Shown here in pieces: positions 33,427-43,428 of a stretch of 64,000 nucleotides of DNA. The stretch's first letter is position 1. Each line of letters starts with the position of its first letter. The position numbers and the translations under genes are program-made. Under the pieces are notes generated by a model. The model did no database searches, was not told the origin of the DNA, and saw nothing but the letters and a program-made list of their open reading frames with translations. This DNA is from Comamonadaceae bacterium OS-4 (lineage in GTDB: Bacteria > Pseudomonadota > Gammaproteobacteria > Burkholderiales > Burkholderiaceae_C), in the NCBI GenBank assembly GCA_027924025.1, contig AP026971.1, forward strand, positions 241,180 to 305,179, given 5' to 3'.

Positions 33427-34894
33427 ATGAAGACATCGCAACCTAGTCTCTGGATGGGCTTGGTGGACAGCGTGTCGTACCCGGGAATGGGGCTGCGCGA
33501 ACGTCTATGCGCAGCCCTGCGCAGCGCAATGCATAGCGGTGTCCTTGAGCAAGTCTCCAGACTACCTTCCACCCGAGTGCTCGCAAATGACTTGGCTCTT
33601 TCACGCGTGACCGTTGAAGCAGCTTACGCACAGTTAGAAGCCGAAGGCTATTTGCACCGCCATACAGGCAGGGGCACCTTTGTCGCGATACACCCCGCCG
33701 CTGTTGAGCAGGCCACACCCAAAGTGGCTAGCCGAGTGGCAGCACCCACACAGCTTTCTCAACGTGGTCAGAGCATGGTGGACACGGGCGGCTGCATGGA
33801 GCCGCTGCACTTGCAGGCATTCGCGGCGGGTAGCCCGGATTTACGAGCGTTCCCCCACGCGTTATGGCGACAGATCACTAGTAGGCGGCTACGCAATTCG
33901 CCCGAGGATCTGATGCGGTATGGCGACCCCCAAGGCCGCGAAGACCTGCGAGAAGCTATTGCCCAATATTTGGTGACTTCGCGTGGAGTACGCTGTACCG
34001 CAGCAAACGTGCTGGTGCTTACCAGTTCGCAGCAGGCGCTGCAGTTACTTTCCACTTTACTTTTGGATACAGAGGACCGTGTGTGGCTGGAGGACCCCGG
34101 CTACCGTGGAGCGCGTACTGCGTTTGTTGCCAATGGCGCGGCGCTGGTGCCCATGCCAGTCGATTCTCAGGGAATGGTCGCTGATTTTGCACTTCCTGCC
34201 CCTAAATTGATTTACCTGACACCCACACCAATACCCTACAGGCCACACGATGAGCCTGCAGCGGCGTATGGCATTGGTGGACTATGCAAAGCGCGAAGGC
34301 TGCTGGCTGGTGGAGGACGACTACGACAGCGAGTTTCTTTATGACAGCCGCCCCATGCCCAGCCTGCAGGGGCTCGACAGCGCCGGGCGCGTCATCTACG
34401 TCGGTACATTCTCCAAGACACTATTTCCGTCGCTGCGTATTGCTTACGCCGTGTTGCCAGACGCCCTGATACAACCGATGGTGACGGCGCGCAGCGTGTA
34501 CGACGGACATGTGGCACAACTTGCCCAGGCGGTAACGGCAGACTTTTTGGCGCAGGGGCACTTTACCGCCCACCTTCGCCTAATGCGTCAGCTCTACCGC
34601 AGCCGTCGCGACTTATTGCTGGAGTTGATTCAGAAAAAGCTCCCCTGGGCACAGCCGCTGAGTATCGTTGGCGGTCTGCAGCTCAGCGTTGCATTACCCC
34701 AGAACACAGAGGCGTACATGACGCGCAAAGCTGCCGAGAAGGGTATTGCTACGCCGAGCATCACCAGATTGCACATTAGCACCCCTCAAAATGAGGGCTG
34801 GATGTTAGGTTTCGCCGCTTTGCAGCCGGGGCAGATATCCGAGGCGGTAGAGACTTTGAGCAAACTGAGAATGCCCAAATCGACTTCTGTGTAG
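33427..34894 (+). pseudogene. MocR/PdxR-type regulator (GntR-aminotransferase), frameshifted
   Basis: The first frame (33427-34344) carries a GntR winged helix (LPSTRVLANDLALSRVTVEAAYAQLEAEGYL) and the first part of an aminotransferase fold. The second frame (to 34894) carries the PLP-binding Lys in TFSKTLFPSLRIAY. The break is at about 34222-34230: adding one CA to the CACA run there restores LTPTHQYPTGHTMSLQRR, the expected junction. A 2-bp loss in a dinucleotide repeat therefore splits the gene. It would be about 489 residues if intact. Confidence 0.87.
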
Positions 34895-35073
34895 CGGGTG
34901 CCGATGCATAACGGCGCTCGCCCGCCAATCGGGAATATCGCTAAAAACTCTTGCTCGGCACCTCGCTGGACTACCTATAACAGGCTGTTCGCGACTGTCG
35001 GCAAAATAGCTGTGTAGTGAGCTAAGGGTGCGCGTCTAAAAAACTGATTTTCTCCCTGTAACATCTCGCTTCT

Positions 35074-35436
35074 ATGCCAATTACCGTCGAATTTTCCACT
35101 CCTAACCTCGTCGCGATGCGTGTTAGTGAGGTCATACTTCGCACCGAAGTTGATGCCGCCAAGCACCAAATGCACGACCTCATGCAATTGCACGGCCCAT
35201 GCGTGTTCATGGTTGAGTTAGAACCCGCAATAGCAGGTTTTGAGGCGCTGGCAACTTGGGAAGATATCGAAGTGGACCACTACATCAAAAAACACATAGT
35301 GCGCTTCGCAATCGTTGGAGATTTGCGATGGAGGGACAGCGCGATGCTGTTTTTCTTCAGCAGCATGGTTCCGTTTCAGATTGAGTATTTCCCGGCAGAT
35401 CAAAAAGAACTTGGCTTGGCGTGGTTGACCCACTGA
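35074..35436 (+). CDS. STAS/SpoIIAA-like protein
   Basis: 120 residues. Late blocks WEDIEVDHYIKKHIVRFAIVGDLRW and QIEYFPADQKELGLAWL match the SpoIIAA-like (PF11964) fold, small soluble proteins of unknown role often linked to membrane or stress functions. The ATG at 35074 has no strong ribosome site. Confidence 0.75.
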   Translation: MPITVEFSTPNLVAMRVSEVILRTEVDAAKHQMHDLMQLHGPCVFMVELEPAIAGFEALATWEDIEVDHYIKKHIVRFAIVGDLRWRDSAMLFFFSSMVPFQIEYFPADQKELGLAWLTH

Positions 35437-35804
35437 CGACCCCAAATACTTAAGGCATTAAGTCCGCAACCCCATCTCACAGCCCGCCTGCAAGCGCAAT
35501 GGCCGCGTCTACAAAGGGAACAGCGTGATGAGGTGGCACGAGACCTCTGGAATGACCAGCGGTGGCAGCACAGCGAGCCTGAGGAGGCTGTCGTTGAATG
35601 GTTTCGCCAAGGGATACCGCCCCCCGTTGGGAGTGAGTTATGAAGCACACCTATTGCCAGAAGCCTAGTAGCACGGTCCATTGGCGAATTCCAGAAGGAC
35701 TGCCTGGACGTCAGATTCTTGTGGCGATTTGGCGATGGATGTAGGTGTGGCGGGGACCAGATTCTGACGTCTCCTGTGTGCCCATAGCGGGTGCTCGTAC
35801 TTGA
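35437..35804. other. Intergenic region with a possible gene remnant
   Basis: No complete gene. A start-less plus-strand frame from about 35438 to the TGA at 35641-35643 has protein-like composition (LTARLQAQWPRLQREQRDEV ... EEAVVEWFRQGIPPP). It may be the tail of a decayed gene; no family is recognised. Confidence 0.4.
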
Positions 35805-36005
35805 GTGAAGCTGACGTTCGTCTTGGCGGTGGAGCTGCACCACTGCCGGGACCTGCAGACCAAAGAACCCTTTGATTTCCTCACATGGTTCGAGTACGCG
35901 CCCGAACCCGAGAGCAGGTTTGACGACATGACAAAGGAACTGCGTGCTTCCCCAAAATGGCATTATGTGACTCGCGAGGTTGACATTCGGCTGCAAAGGG
36001 GCTGA
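35805..36005 (+). pseudogene. Chlorite dismutase-family protein, C-terminal fragment
   Basis: 66 residues: LHHCRDLQTKEPFDFLTWFE, PESRFDDMTKELRASPKWHYV and REVDIRL. This matches the C-terminus of Cld-family proteins (PFDFLTWFEFAP...LRATEEWxYVxREVxIRL), from memory. Full members are 180-280 residues. A stop lies directly upstream, so the heme-binding His and distal Arg region is gone. Confidence 0.65.
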
Positions 36006-36047
36006 ACGCAAACGCATCAATAGCTGTTTGCGAATTATGGGTAAGGG

Positions 36048-36647
36048 CTAGACTGCTAGAACGTCACGTACTCTGGCCTGAAGCACGGGTACTATTTCTT
36101 CTACAAACCATGGGTTTGCCTTGAGCCAGATGTTGTTTCTGGGACTCGGGTGGGGCAGCGGCAGCGCGCGGGGCCAATGGCTGCGCCAATTGCGAACGGT
36201 GTCGGTCAGGGTTTGGCCAGCGCATTGCGGCAAGTGCCAGTTGATGGCGTATTGACCAATCACCAGCACAAGTTCAATGTGCGGCATGGCCGCGAGCAAC
36301 GGCGCACGCCACAGTGGGGCGCACTCTTTGCGCGGCGGTAAGTCGCCTGACTTGCCGGTTCCGGGATAGCAAAATCCCATGGGCAGAATGGCAACCTGCG
36401 TGGCGTCGTAGAACACATCCGCTCCAATGCCCATCCAGGTCCGCAAGCGCTCGCCACGGGCGTCATCGAATGGCACTCCACTGACATGCACTTTGCGTCC
36501 GGGCGCCTGCCCCGCCACCAGAATGCGGGCATTGCGACCGACCTGGAGTACGGGGCGCACGCCATCTGCAAGGTGCGCTGCACACTGGGTGCAGGCCCGT
36601 ACTTCGCGCAGTAGCTCAGTCGGATAGGTGGGCAAGGTCATGCGCAC
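36048..36647 (-). CDS. Uracil-DNA glycosylase family protein
   Basis: 199 residues. Family motifs are LVAGQAPGRKVHVSGVPFDD (motif 1 variant), LVIGQYAINWHL and the C-terminal HPSPRNNIWLKANPWF (motif 2 HPSP). The HPSPRN form belongs to the small DUF-like UDG group rather than classical Ung, so the exact base specificity is unknown. There is a conserved N-terminal Cys pair (CTQC) and a later Cys, suggestive of a 4Fe-4S or structural site. A decayed second copy lies at 50127-50384. Confidence 0.85.
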   Translation of the reverse strand: MRMTLPTYPTELLREVRACTQCAAHLADGVRPVLQVGRNARILVAGQAPGRKVHVSGVPFDDARGERLRTWMGIGADVFYDATQVAILPMGFCYPGTGKSGDLPPRKECAPLWRAPLLAAMPHIELVLVIGQYAINWHLPQCAGQTLTDTVRNWRSHWPRALPLPHPSPRNNIWLKANPWFVEEIVPVLQARVRDVLAV

Positions 36648-36671
36648 AGCTTCGCACAGTTTGCACGGAAC

Positions 36672-37205
36672 TCAGAGCGCGGACGCACTCGTGTTGACGA
36701 TCTTGGTCCAGTTGGTGTCGCCTTGTTGAATGCGCCCCGGCATATCTTTAAGCCAAATCGCACGGACTTTGCTGTCCAGGTTCAGATACAACTTGCCATC
36801 CACGATATCGAATTGCTCTGGGTCAGCCACAAACTTTTTGCTGACAGACACGCCATAGGCACAGAAACCACCGTACTGAGGAAGAAACTTCCCTGGGTTG
36901 GCTTGGAAAGTTTTCTTGTTTTCGTTCGTAGCAAACACGTAGGTCACACCGTCATGTTCGGCGACGTGGTGGCCGTTGCCGCGTTGTGGCTTTTCTTGGC
37001 TGAAGTAGGTCGTAAGGTCGTAGCCGGATGCGCCGATGATGTTGTTCCGCGGGCCGCCCGCCATGCTTAAAGTTGGCGAGAACAGCACGAGTGCCACAAG
37101 AAGTCCCAAGAATTGTTTCCAGAAGTTTTGCAGGGGAATACTCCGACCAGCGGCTCGGTACTGTGAGGGGGCATCGGCGGGGTTGAGAGCGGCAATACGG
37201 GGCAT
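36672..37205 (-). CDS. YHS domain protein with an AhpD-like leader
   Basis: 177 residues. The C-terminal 125 residues are a YHS-type domain (ASGYDLTTYFSQEKPQRGNG, VTYVFATNENKKTFQANPGKFLPQYGGFCAYGVS), behind a hydrophobic export signal (FLGLLVALVLFSPTLSMAG). The first 20 residues (MPRIAALNPADAPSQYRA) resemble the start of carboxymuconolactone decarboxylase proteins such as the one at 50789. The start and promoter may therefore have been fused to the YHS gene by recombination. The original start would lie near PLQNFW. Confidence 0.75.
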   Translation of the reverse strand: MPRIAALNPADAPSQYRAAGRSIPLQNFWKQFLGLLVALVLFSPTLSMAGGPRNNIIGASGYDLTTYFSQEKPQRGNGHHVAEHDGVTYVFATNENKKTFQANPGKFLPQYGGFCAYGVSVSKKFVADPEQFDIVDGKLYLNLDSKVRAIWLKDMPGRIQQGDTNWTKIVNTSASAL

Positions 37206-37326
37206 AGGATTTACCTTTTGAAGTGGGTTGTTTTTGCGGGTTTGCAAAAGACAGACTTTGCCGGTGTTCGCACTATCATGGGGCACTCACCATCTCCATT
37301 TGTGCACCCATCGTCTCACCATCCGC

Positions 37327-37575
37327 ATGGACAGGCTATCCCTCCTGTTTGAACGCATGAATCTCAAGGCCCAGGTTTTTTACTCGGGCGCAACGCCTCT
37401 GCACTATCTGACGGACTGGCGCATAGGCGTGGCGCAATCCATACTGAAGCGCGGCAATGCGCTCAAAATGGTGGCCACTGCGGTGAGCTATTCCAACCCG
37501 GCTGCCTTTGCCCGTGCATTTAGCAAGCGTGTGGGCCTTTCACCGACGCATTGGATGGCCAAAATAGGCGTTTGA
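37327..37575 (+). pseudogene. AraC-family regulator, internally deleted
   Basis: 82 residues: MDRLSLLFERMNLKAQVFYSG joined directly to ATPLHYLTDWRIGVAQSILK and a final HTH. The intact relative at 51460 has about 190 residues between those two points, covering the sensor domain and the first HTH. Divergent from the YHS gene, as the intact copy is divergent from an AhpD-like gene. Confidence 0.85.
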
Positions 37576-37679
37576 GCCCGCGGATATTGCGTGGGCTGCT
37601 CCTAAAACAATAGCGCAAGGTGACTTTGGAGCGAATCATTCACATGGCGCGCTCTACTTGCCATCCACGTCCATGGCGC

Positions 37680-38582
37680 TTAAGCCCCATTAAGCGCCAG
37701 TGCCACATGATCCCCAAACGCGCGCACCTTGGCCGAGTGTTTGCGCGCCAATGGGCTGACCAAGTGAATGGGGATGGGCTGTACCTGCCAGTCTGGCATC
37801 AGCACCACCACTTCATCCGTTGCCAGCAGATCGGCAAACAGCCAGTCGGGCATGTAGCCAATGCCCAGCCCGTCCAACAGCGATGCGCGCAACACTTCGG
37901 AGCTGTTGGTTTGCAGCGACCCCTGCACCCGAACTGACACTTGCGATCCATCCGCCGTGCTGAATTCCCAGTTGTTGCGTGTGCGCAGCCCGGTGTAGAC
38001 GATGCAGTCGTGGCCTAGGAGGTCTTGTGGAATGCGCGGCAACGGTTTGTCCGTGCCCAGCTTTTGCAGGTACTTCTTGCCCGCCACCAAGAGCCGCTGT
38101 GATGTGCCGACGCGCCGGGCTATAAGCGAACTGTCCGCCAGAGGGCCAAGTCGTACAGCCACATCAATGCCTTGCTCCACCAAGTCCACAAAGCCATCGT
38201 CCAGCTTGAAGTCGAGTTTCACATCCGGGTTCAGCCGCATGAACGATTGCACATGCGGTAGCAGCACGCGCAGCCCAAAGCCCACGGCAGTTGCGACCCG
38301 CAGTGGCCCCGAGAGTGTGCGCTCCCCGTGGCGCAAGTGGGCCTCGGCTTCACCAATTTCTCCGACCAGCCGGCGGGCCTCTTCAAAGTATCGCAGCCCA
38401 TCGTCTGTTGGGGTCAGTGCCCGCGTGGAACGGGCCAGCAGGCGGACACCCAGGTACTTTTCTAGCGCAGCCACTTGTTTGCTAACCGCGCTTTGGGTGG
38501 TGGATTGCTCACGTGCCACAGCCGAAAAGCTACCGGTTTCCACCACCCGCACAAAGGTCTGCATAGCTTGCAAACGATCCAT
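37680..38582 (-). CDS. LysR-family transcriptional regulator
   Basis: 300 residues. N-terminal HTH (VETGSFSAVAREQSTTQSAVSKQVAALE) and a full effector domain of the CrgA/PA0477-like group (GPLRVATAVGFGLRVLLPHV, ADSSLIARRVGTSQRLLVAG). Divergent from the SDR-AhpD-EamA-peroxiredoxin operon with a 123-bp shared promoter, so it probably controls that operon and itself. The inducer is unknown. Confidence 0.93.
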   Translation of the reverse strand: MDRLQAMQTFVRVVETGSFSAVAREQSTTQSAVSKQVAALEKYLGVRLLARSTRALTPTDDGLRYFEEARRLVGEIGEAEAHLRHGERTLSGPLRVATAVGFGLRVLLPHVQSFMRLNPDVKLDFKLDDGFVDLVEQGIDVAVRLGPLADSSLIARRVGTSQRLLVAGKKYLQKLGTDKPLPRIPQDLLGHDCIVYTGLRTRNNWEFSTADGSQVSVRVQGSLQTNSSEVLRASLLDGLGIGYMPDWLFADLLATDEVVVLMPDWQVQPIPIHLVSPLARKHSAKVRAFGDHVALALNGA

Positions 38583-38606
38583 AGCGCACTCCTAGTTATT
38601 TCTATT

Positions 38607-38623
38607 CATTCCCAAGTGGAATG
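38607..38623. promoter_or_regulatory. Candidate LysR operator
   Basis: A perfect inverted repeat CATTCC-CAAGT-GGAATG lies in the divergent promoter region, 25-41 bp from the LysR start and 83-99 bp from the SDR start. LysR recognition sites are typically such dyads. Confidence 0.5.
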
Positions 38624-38705
38624 GATGTTAGTCATTTTTACAGACTACCGCCAATGCAGGAACAAGAAGACACTTCAGTCCATCAACAACCACAGGGAAA
38701 ATTCC

Positions 38706-39467
38706 ATGAATGCAATCACCAACTCCCCCGCCGTGCTCATTACCGGCGCCCTGACCGGCATCGGCCGGGCCACCGCCCTCGCGTTTGCAGCAGAAGGCTA
38801 CGCGGTCGTCGTTTCCGGCCGTCGCGCTGAGGCAGGCGCCACCTTGGTCGATGAACTGCGCGCCACTGGGGCATCAGCGGAATTTGTGCTGGCCGACGTA
38901 ACGGACGAAGCACAGGTTCAAGCACTAGTAGCCAAAACCGTCGAACGCTTTGGGCGCATCGATGTGGCGGTGAACAACGCTGGTCTGGAAGGCGAACTCG
39001 GCCCCATCACCGGCCAAAGTGTCACCAACTATCGCGCCACCTTTGATACCAACGTGCTGGGCGTACTTTTGAGCCTCAAACACGAAATCGTTGCCATGCA
39101 AAAACAGGGCAGCGGTTCGATCATCAACCTGTCGTCCATAGCCGGCCAAGTCGGGATGGCGGGTGCTTCGGTCTATGTGGCGAGCAAGCACGCTGTTGAA
39201 GGTTTGACCAAATCAGCTGCGCTGGAAGTGGCCGCGGTTGGCATCCGCGTTAACGCCGTAGCGCCCGGTCCGGTCGAAACCGCCATGCTCGATCGTTTCA
39301 CCGGCGGCAGTGCCGATGCCAAAGCAGGCATGTTGGGCATGTTTCCAGCCAAACGCGCGGCCCGCCCTGAAGAAATCGCCCAGACCATTGTGTTTTTGGC
39401 CTCCAACAAAGCGCAGTACCTCACCGGCCAATGCATCGCCGTCGATGGCGGCTACACCGCGCAGTAA
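38706..39467 (+). CDS. Short-chain dehydrogenase/reductase (FabG-like)
   Basis: 253 residues, classical SDR. TGALTGIG cofactor loop at about 13-20, NNAG, catalytic Ser in INLSSIAG, YVASK (Tyr and Lys) and the VAPGPVETAM segment are all visible. Uses NAD(P)H to reduce or oxidise a carbonyl/alcohol. AGGGAA precedes the ATG at 38706. First gene of an operon with AhpD-like, EamA and peroxiredoxin genes. Confidence 0.93.
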   Translation: MNAITNSPAVLITGALTGIGRATALAFAAEGYAVVVSGRRAEAGATLVDELRATGASAEFVLADVTDEAQVQALVAKTVERFGRIDVAVNNAGLEGELGPITGQSVTNYRATFDTNVLGVLLSLKHEIVAMQKQGSGSIINLSSIAGQVGMAGASVYVASKHAVEGLTKSAALEVAAVGIRVNAVAPGPVETAMLDRFTGGSADAKAGMLGMFPAKRAARPEEIAQTIVFLASNKAQYLTGQCIAVDGGYTAQ

Positions 39468-39511
39468 GTTTCCCCGCCTCCCTTAACCAACCAACCCAAA
39501 AAGGACACATC

Positions 39512-40072
39512 ATGAAAACCGTAACCGTACCCACCTATGACAGCGTTTCTCCCGCCAACCAGGCCCTGTTTGACAACCTGAAAAAAGGCCTGGGGTTTGT
39601 GCCCAACTTGTACGCCACCATCGCCCACTCCGACACTGCGCTGGCCACTTACCTGGCCCTGCAAAACGCAAAGAGTTCGCTGTCTGCAAAGGCCCGCGAA
39701 GTGGTGAACCTGGTGGTGAGCGAAGTGAACCAATGCGCTTACTGCTTGGCCGCCCACAGCGTCCTTGGCAAGATGGTGGGCTTCACCGAAGAGCAAGTCT
39801 TGCAAATTCGTGCAGGCACCGCACCGTTTGATGCGCGTCTTGACGCGCTGGCCCGCTTGGTACGCAACGTAGTGCAATCACGGGGCCACTCCGACAACGC
39901 CGTGCTGCAAGCATTCTTCGACGCCGGCTGGAACGAAGGCAACCTGGTAGATGTGATGGTGGTCATTGGCGACAAAACCGTCAGCAACTACCTGCACAGC
40001 ACCACCAAAATCCCCGTGGATTTCCCCGCCGCTGTGGCCTTGGCCGACGTGCGCGAGCTCGCCGCCGTATGA
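39512..40072 (+). CDS. Carboxymuconolactone decarboxylase (AhpD-like) family protein
   Basis: 186 residues with the AhpD-type redox motif CAYCLAAH (Cys75, Cys78, His82) and the family N-terminus LFDNLKKGLGFVPNLYATIAHS. The Cys pair suggests a peroxidase or peroxiredoxin-reducing role rather than decarboxylation. AAGGA lies upstream of the ATG. The stop overlaps the transporter start (ATGA). Confidence 0.92.
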   Translation: MKTVTVPTYDSVSPANQALFDNLKKGLGFVPNLYATIAHSDTALATYLALQNAKSSLSAKAREVVNLVVSEVNQCAYCLAAHSVLGKMVGFTEEQVLQIRAGTAPFDARLDALARLVRNVVQSRGHSDNAVLQAFFDAGWNEGNLVDVMVVIGDKTVSNYLHSTTKIPVDFPAAVALADVRELAAV

Positions 40073-41031
40073 CCGCCGACCGCCGCCTGCTGCAGGGCAT
40101 TGCCGTGGGGCTGGCGGCGGCCAGCATCGGTGCGCTGTACACCGTGTTTGCCCGCTGGGGTATCGCCCAGGGCATGCACGCCACCGACATGACATTTTTG
40201 CGTTTTGCGATTGCTGGCGTGCTGACCTTTCCGGTATTGGTGCGCGTGGTTTGGGTGGATGCAGATTCATTCCTTGCCCAGTGGCGCGTGTGGTTGGCAG
40301 TGTCGCTACTGGCCGGACCACTGTTTGGGCTTTTGATGTTCACGGCCTTGCAGTGGGCGCCCGCCAGCCACGCAGCCGTGTTTCCCTTCACGGCCATGAG
40401 TGTGATGGGCACTTTGATGTCGGCTTGGTTTCTCAAAGACCGTCTGACGCCACGCAAACTCAGCGGGATTGCCGTTGTGGTCACTGGCCTGGTGATTCTT
40501 TCCGGGCTGGAGATCGCCAGCCTTAGCGGCAAAGCCTTGATCGGTGACGCACTTTTCATTGCGGCTGGCACGCTTTGGGCTGGCTTTGGCATCGTGATGC
40601 GCAAAAACGGCCTGAATCCGCTCACGGCCACATCGGTCATCTCTTTCTCTGCCCTGGTCACCTATGTACCTTTGTATGTACTCATCGTCGGTTTGGAGCG
40701 CCTGCTGGCAGCCCCCATGCTGGTGCTGTGGACCGAGGCACTGGTGCAAGGTGTGATAGCGGGAGTGGGCACGCTGTATACCTATTCCAAGCTGGTGTCG
40801 CTTTTGGGCCCTGCACGCGCCGCCGTGTTCCCTGCGCTGGCGCCCGGCATGGCAGCCTTGCTGGCTTGGCCGTTGCTCAACCATGTGCCGACTGGCACCG
40901 AATGGCTGGGCCTGTTGGTGTCTATCGCCGGGCTGATCTGGACCGTGACCGGGGGAGCGACCAGTCCGAATTCTGTCAACAAACCGCATCTCAAACCCGT
41001 ATCCATACCTATCCGCGAAAGTACCGTATGA
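40069..41031 (+). CDS. EamA/DMT family transporter
   Basis: 320 residues, ten predicted membrane helices in two EamA repeats (LGLAAASIGALYTVFARWGI..., GDALFIAAGTLWAGFGIVMR). Probable exporter of small metabolites. Coupled by ATGA to both neighbours (40069 and 41028). A second EamA gene occupies the same position beside a peroxiredoxin at 61687. Confidence 0.92.
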   Translation: MTADRRLLQGIAVGLAAASIGALYTVFARWGIAQGMHATDMTFLRFAIAGVLTFPVLVRVVWVDADSFLAQWRVWLAVSLLAGPLFGLLMFTALQWAPASHAAVFPFTAMSVMGTLMSAWFLKDRLTPRKLSGIAVVVTGLVILSGLEIASLSGKALIGDALFIAAGTLWAGFGIVMRKNGLNPLTATSVISFSALVTYVPLYVLIVGLERLLAAPMLVLWTEALVQGVIAGVGTLYTYSKLVSLLGPARAAVFPALAPGMAALLAWPLLNHVPTGTEWLGLLVSIAGLIWTVTGGATSPNSVNKPHLKPVSIPIRESTV

Positions 41032-41681
41032 ACAGCCTCACAACCCAACTCTCGGCTTTTCAAGCTGATTTCAAAGCCCGTGTAGCCCCCGAGCGCCTGG
41101 CCATGATGGAAAACGCCACGGCCCAGCTGCGCCTAAGTGGCGTGGAGCAAACAGCCATGGCACTCGGCGCAGCCCTGCCTGACGTGGGCTTGCAGGATGC
41201 GACCGGGCATGACGTATCGTTGAAGGCCTTGCATGCTGGCAAGACCACCGTTGTCATCTTCTACCGGGGTGGCTGGTGCCCTTATTGCAACCTGGAGCTT
41301 CGCGCATGGCAAAGTCTATTGCCTGGCCTGCAAAAGTTTGGTGCACAACTCATAGCGATTTCACCGCAATTGCCCGACAACTCGCTGAGTACCGCAGAGA
41401 AAAACGAACTGGCCTATCCCGTGCTCAGCGACTCATCACTGGCTGCCGCCACAGCCTTTGGCATTGCGTTCACACTGCCTCCAGAGCTGGTGGATCTGTA
41501 CTCAAAAGTAGGCAATGACTTGCCAACCATCAACGGCAATGGTCAATGGGTACTGCCGATACCGGCCACCTTTGTGGTGGATGAAAGCGGCAAGGTGATG
41601 TACCGGCATGTTGAGTCTGACTACCGCCAACGCGCCGAGCCTTCCGATGTGCTGGAACTGCTGCGTGGGCACTTTCGGTAA
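41028..41681 (+). CDS. Peroxiredoxin, AhpC/TSA family
   Basis: 217 residues. The active site is FYRGGWCPYC (Cys84, Cys87), of the peroxiredoxin-like family with an N-terminal helical extension (residues 1-45). LGAALPDVGLQDATG and YRHVESDYRQRAEP are typical of this group. It reduces peroxides or disulfides. Coupled to the EamA gene. The protein at 62673 is a close paralogue. Confidence 0.93.
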   Translation: MNSLTTQLSAFQADFKARVAPERLAMMENATAQLRLSGVEQTAMALGAALPDVGLQDATGHDVSLKALHAGKTTVVIFYRGGWCPYCNLELRAWQSLLPGLQKFGAQLIAISPQLPDNSLSTAEKNELAYPVLSDSSLAAATAFGIAFTLPPELVDLYSKVGNDLPTINGNGQWVLPIPATFVVDESGKVMYRHVESDYRQRAEPSDVLELLRGHFR

Positions 41682-41705
41682 ACAATCCTGAAAGGGAGGC
41701 TTTTG

Positions 41706-41744
41706 ATGAAAACCCTACCCGTGGTTGAGGTGGCTGGATTCTAG
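41706..41744 (+). pseudogene. Orphan start codon with strong ribosome site (12 codons)
   Basis: GGGAGG is six bases before an ATG, followed by MKTLPVVEVAGF and a TAG. It looks like the beginning of a lost fifth gene of the operon. It could also be a leader peptide or chance. Confidence 0.3.
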
Positions 41745-41877
41745 TTACGACACTTGACTGTAAGGAGTCAGCCATTGGCCCGACTAACCTCACAGGACAG
41801 GCGCTAAAGACCTTGCAGAGCAAACCAACCCTGACCCACGCCGGCCAAACGGTATCTTGTCCACTCAAAGGAACACT

Positions 41878-43428
41878 GTGAAACTTGGAATCAAACTTCT
41901 TGCGGCGCCGCTGCTGACTGCGTTGGTGGTGTTTTCGGTTGGGCAATTGACGTTGGGTTTGGTCAAGCAGCAAACCAGCAAAGTCGAACAGACCATCCTG
42001 TCGCAAAGCGACGACTACCGCACCTTGAGCAATGCCCAAGAGCAAATGGCCCAAATTCACACCGGTGTCTATCGCAATCTGGGTCTGATTGGTGCGATGG
42101 ATGCCGCGCAGATCAAGCAGTTGCGCACCGATATGGCGCAACAGTTGGCTGGCTTCAAGCGCGTGGTTCAAGGCGCCTCCAGCATTGCCGCCCGGGATGC
42201 CGAGTCATTGCAAGCCGTCACTGACTTGGTCAAGTTGGCCGACCAATACGCTGGACAAATTGACCAGGCCGTTGGCCGCTCATCGGCTGAAACCGGTGCC
42301 GGTGCCGGTTTTTCGGTGATGCGTGACGCCGATGTCACTTTTGCCGCCCTGGCAAGTGAGACCCGCACCTTGATTCAACATGTCGATGAGTTGTCTGAAG
42401 CCACGGTGGCGGCTACACAGCAGCGCGCCAAAAACATCGAGCTGGTATTGGCGTTGCTTGGACTGACCACGGTAGTCGGCGCAGTCTGGTTTAGCTGGCG
42501 CATGCAACGCCATCTGGTGCAGGCGCTGCAGCACGCCCGTGCGGTAGCGGGTGAGGTCGCACAGGGCAACTTAAGCTTGCGGGTTGACAGTGAACGCGAT
42601 GACGAGCTGGGCGATCTGCTGCGCTCGCTAGGCAAAATGAGCGCACAACTCAGCCAAACCATGCACTTGGTCAGCCAGTCTGCCGAATCGCTACAAATCA
42701 CCAGTGCTGAGATTTCGGCTGGCAATCAGGACTTGAGCCAACGCACCGAACAGACTGCCTCCAACCTGCAAGCGGCTGCCTCGGCGATGGAGCAGTTGAC
42801 AACTACCGTGTCACAAACCGCCGAGGCGGCCGGCCGCGCCAACCAATTGGCCAGTTCGTCCGCAGATGTCGCGGCTCAAGGTGGCTCGGTGGTGTCGATG
42901 GTGGTGGACACCATGGACGGTATCAACGCCAGTTCGCGCCGCATCGCCGACATCATCGGGGTGATTGACGGGATCGCGTTTCAGACCAATATCCTGGCGC
43001 TCAACGCGGCGGTCGAAGCGGCGCGCGCCGGTGAACAGGGCCGTGGTTTTGCCGTGGTAGCGACCGAAGTGCGCAGCCTGGCCGGACGATCAGCCCAGGC
43101 TGCACGCGAAATTAAGACCCTGATTGGTGCCAGTGTTGAGCGAGTTCAAACCGGATCAAGCCAGGCCAGCCATGCCGGCGACACGATGGCGGACATTGTG
43201 GGTTCGGCTCGGCAGGTCGCGCAACTCATTGGCGAAATTACCTTGGCCAGCGCCGAGCAAAGTGCCGGCATTCACCACGTCAATGCCTCAGTGGTGCAAC
43301 TCGATCAAATGACGCAACAAAACGCCGCCCTGGTCGAACAGTCTGCGGCAGCGTCTGCCAGTCAGCGTGAGCATGCGGATCGGTTGGTCGAGTTGGTGAG
43401 TGCATTCAGACTCCAGCGGGAAAACTGA
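41878..43428 (+). CDS. Methyl-accepting chemotaxis protein
   Basis: 516 residues. First membrane helix at residues 8-24, a periplasmic four-helix sensor, second helix at about 185-205 ([16 protein letters not shown]), a HAMP domain, then the signalling domain with the tip [20 protein letters not shown]. The start is the GTG at 41878 preceded by AAAGGA; a TTG seven codons upstream would include that site. No C-terminal CheR pentapeptide is seen (ends RLQREN). The ligand is unknown. Confidence 0.93.
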   Translation: MKLGIKLLAAPLLTALVVFSVGQLTLGLVKQQTSKVEQTILSQSDDYRTLSNAQEQMAQIHTGVYRNLGLIGAMDAAQIKQLRTDMAQQLAGFKRVVQGASSIAARDAESLQAVTDLVKLADQYAGQIDQAVGRSSAETGAGAGFSVMRDADVTFAALASETRTLIQHVDELSEATVAATQQRAKNIELVLALLGLTTVVGAVWFSWRMQRHLVQALQHARAVAGEVAQGNLSLRVDSERDDELGDLLRSLGKMSAQLSQTMHLVSQSAESLQITSAEISAGNQDLSQRTEQTASNLQAAASAMEQLTTTVSQTAEAAGRANQLASSSADVAAQGGSVVSMVVDTMDGINASSRRIADIIGVIDGIAFQTNILALNAAVEAARAGEQGRGFAVVATEVRSLAGRSAQAAREIKTLIGASVERVQTGSSQASHAGDTMADIVGSARQVAQLIGEITLASAEQSAGIHHVNASVVQLDQMTQQNAALVEQSAAASASQREHADRLVELVSAFRLQREN

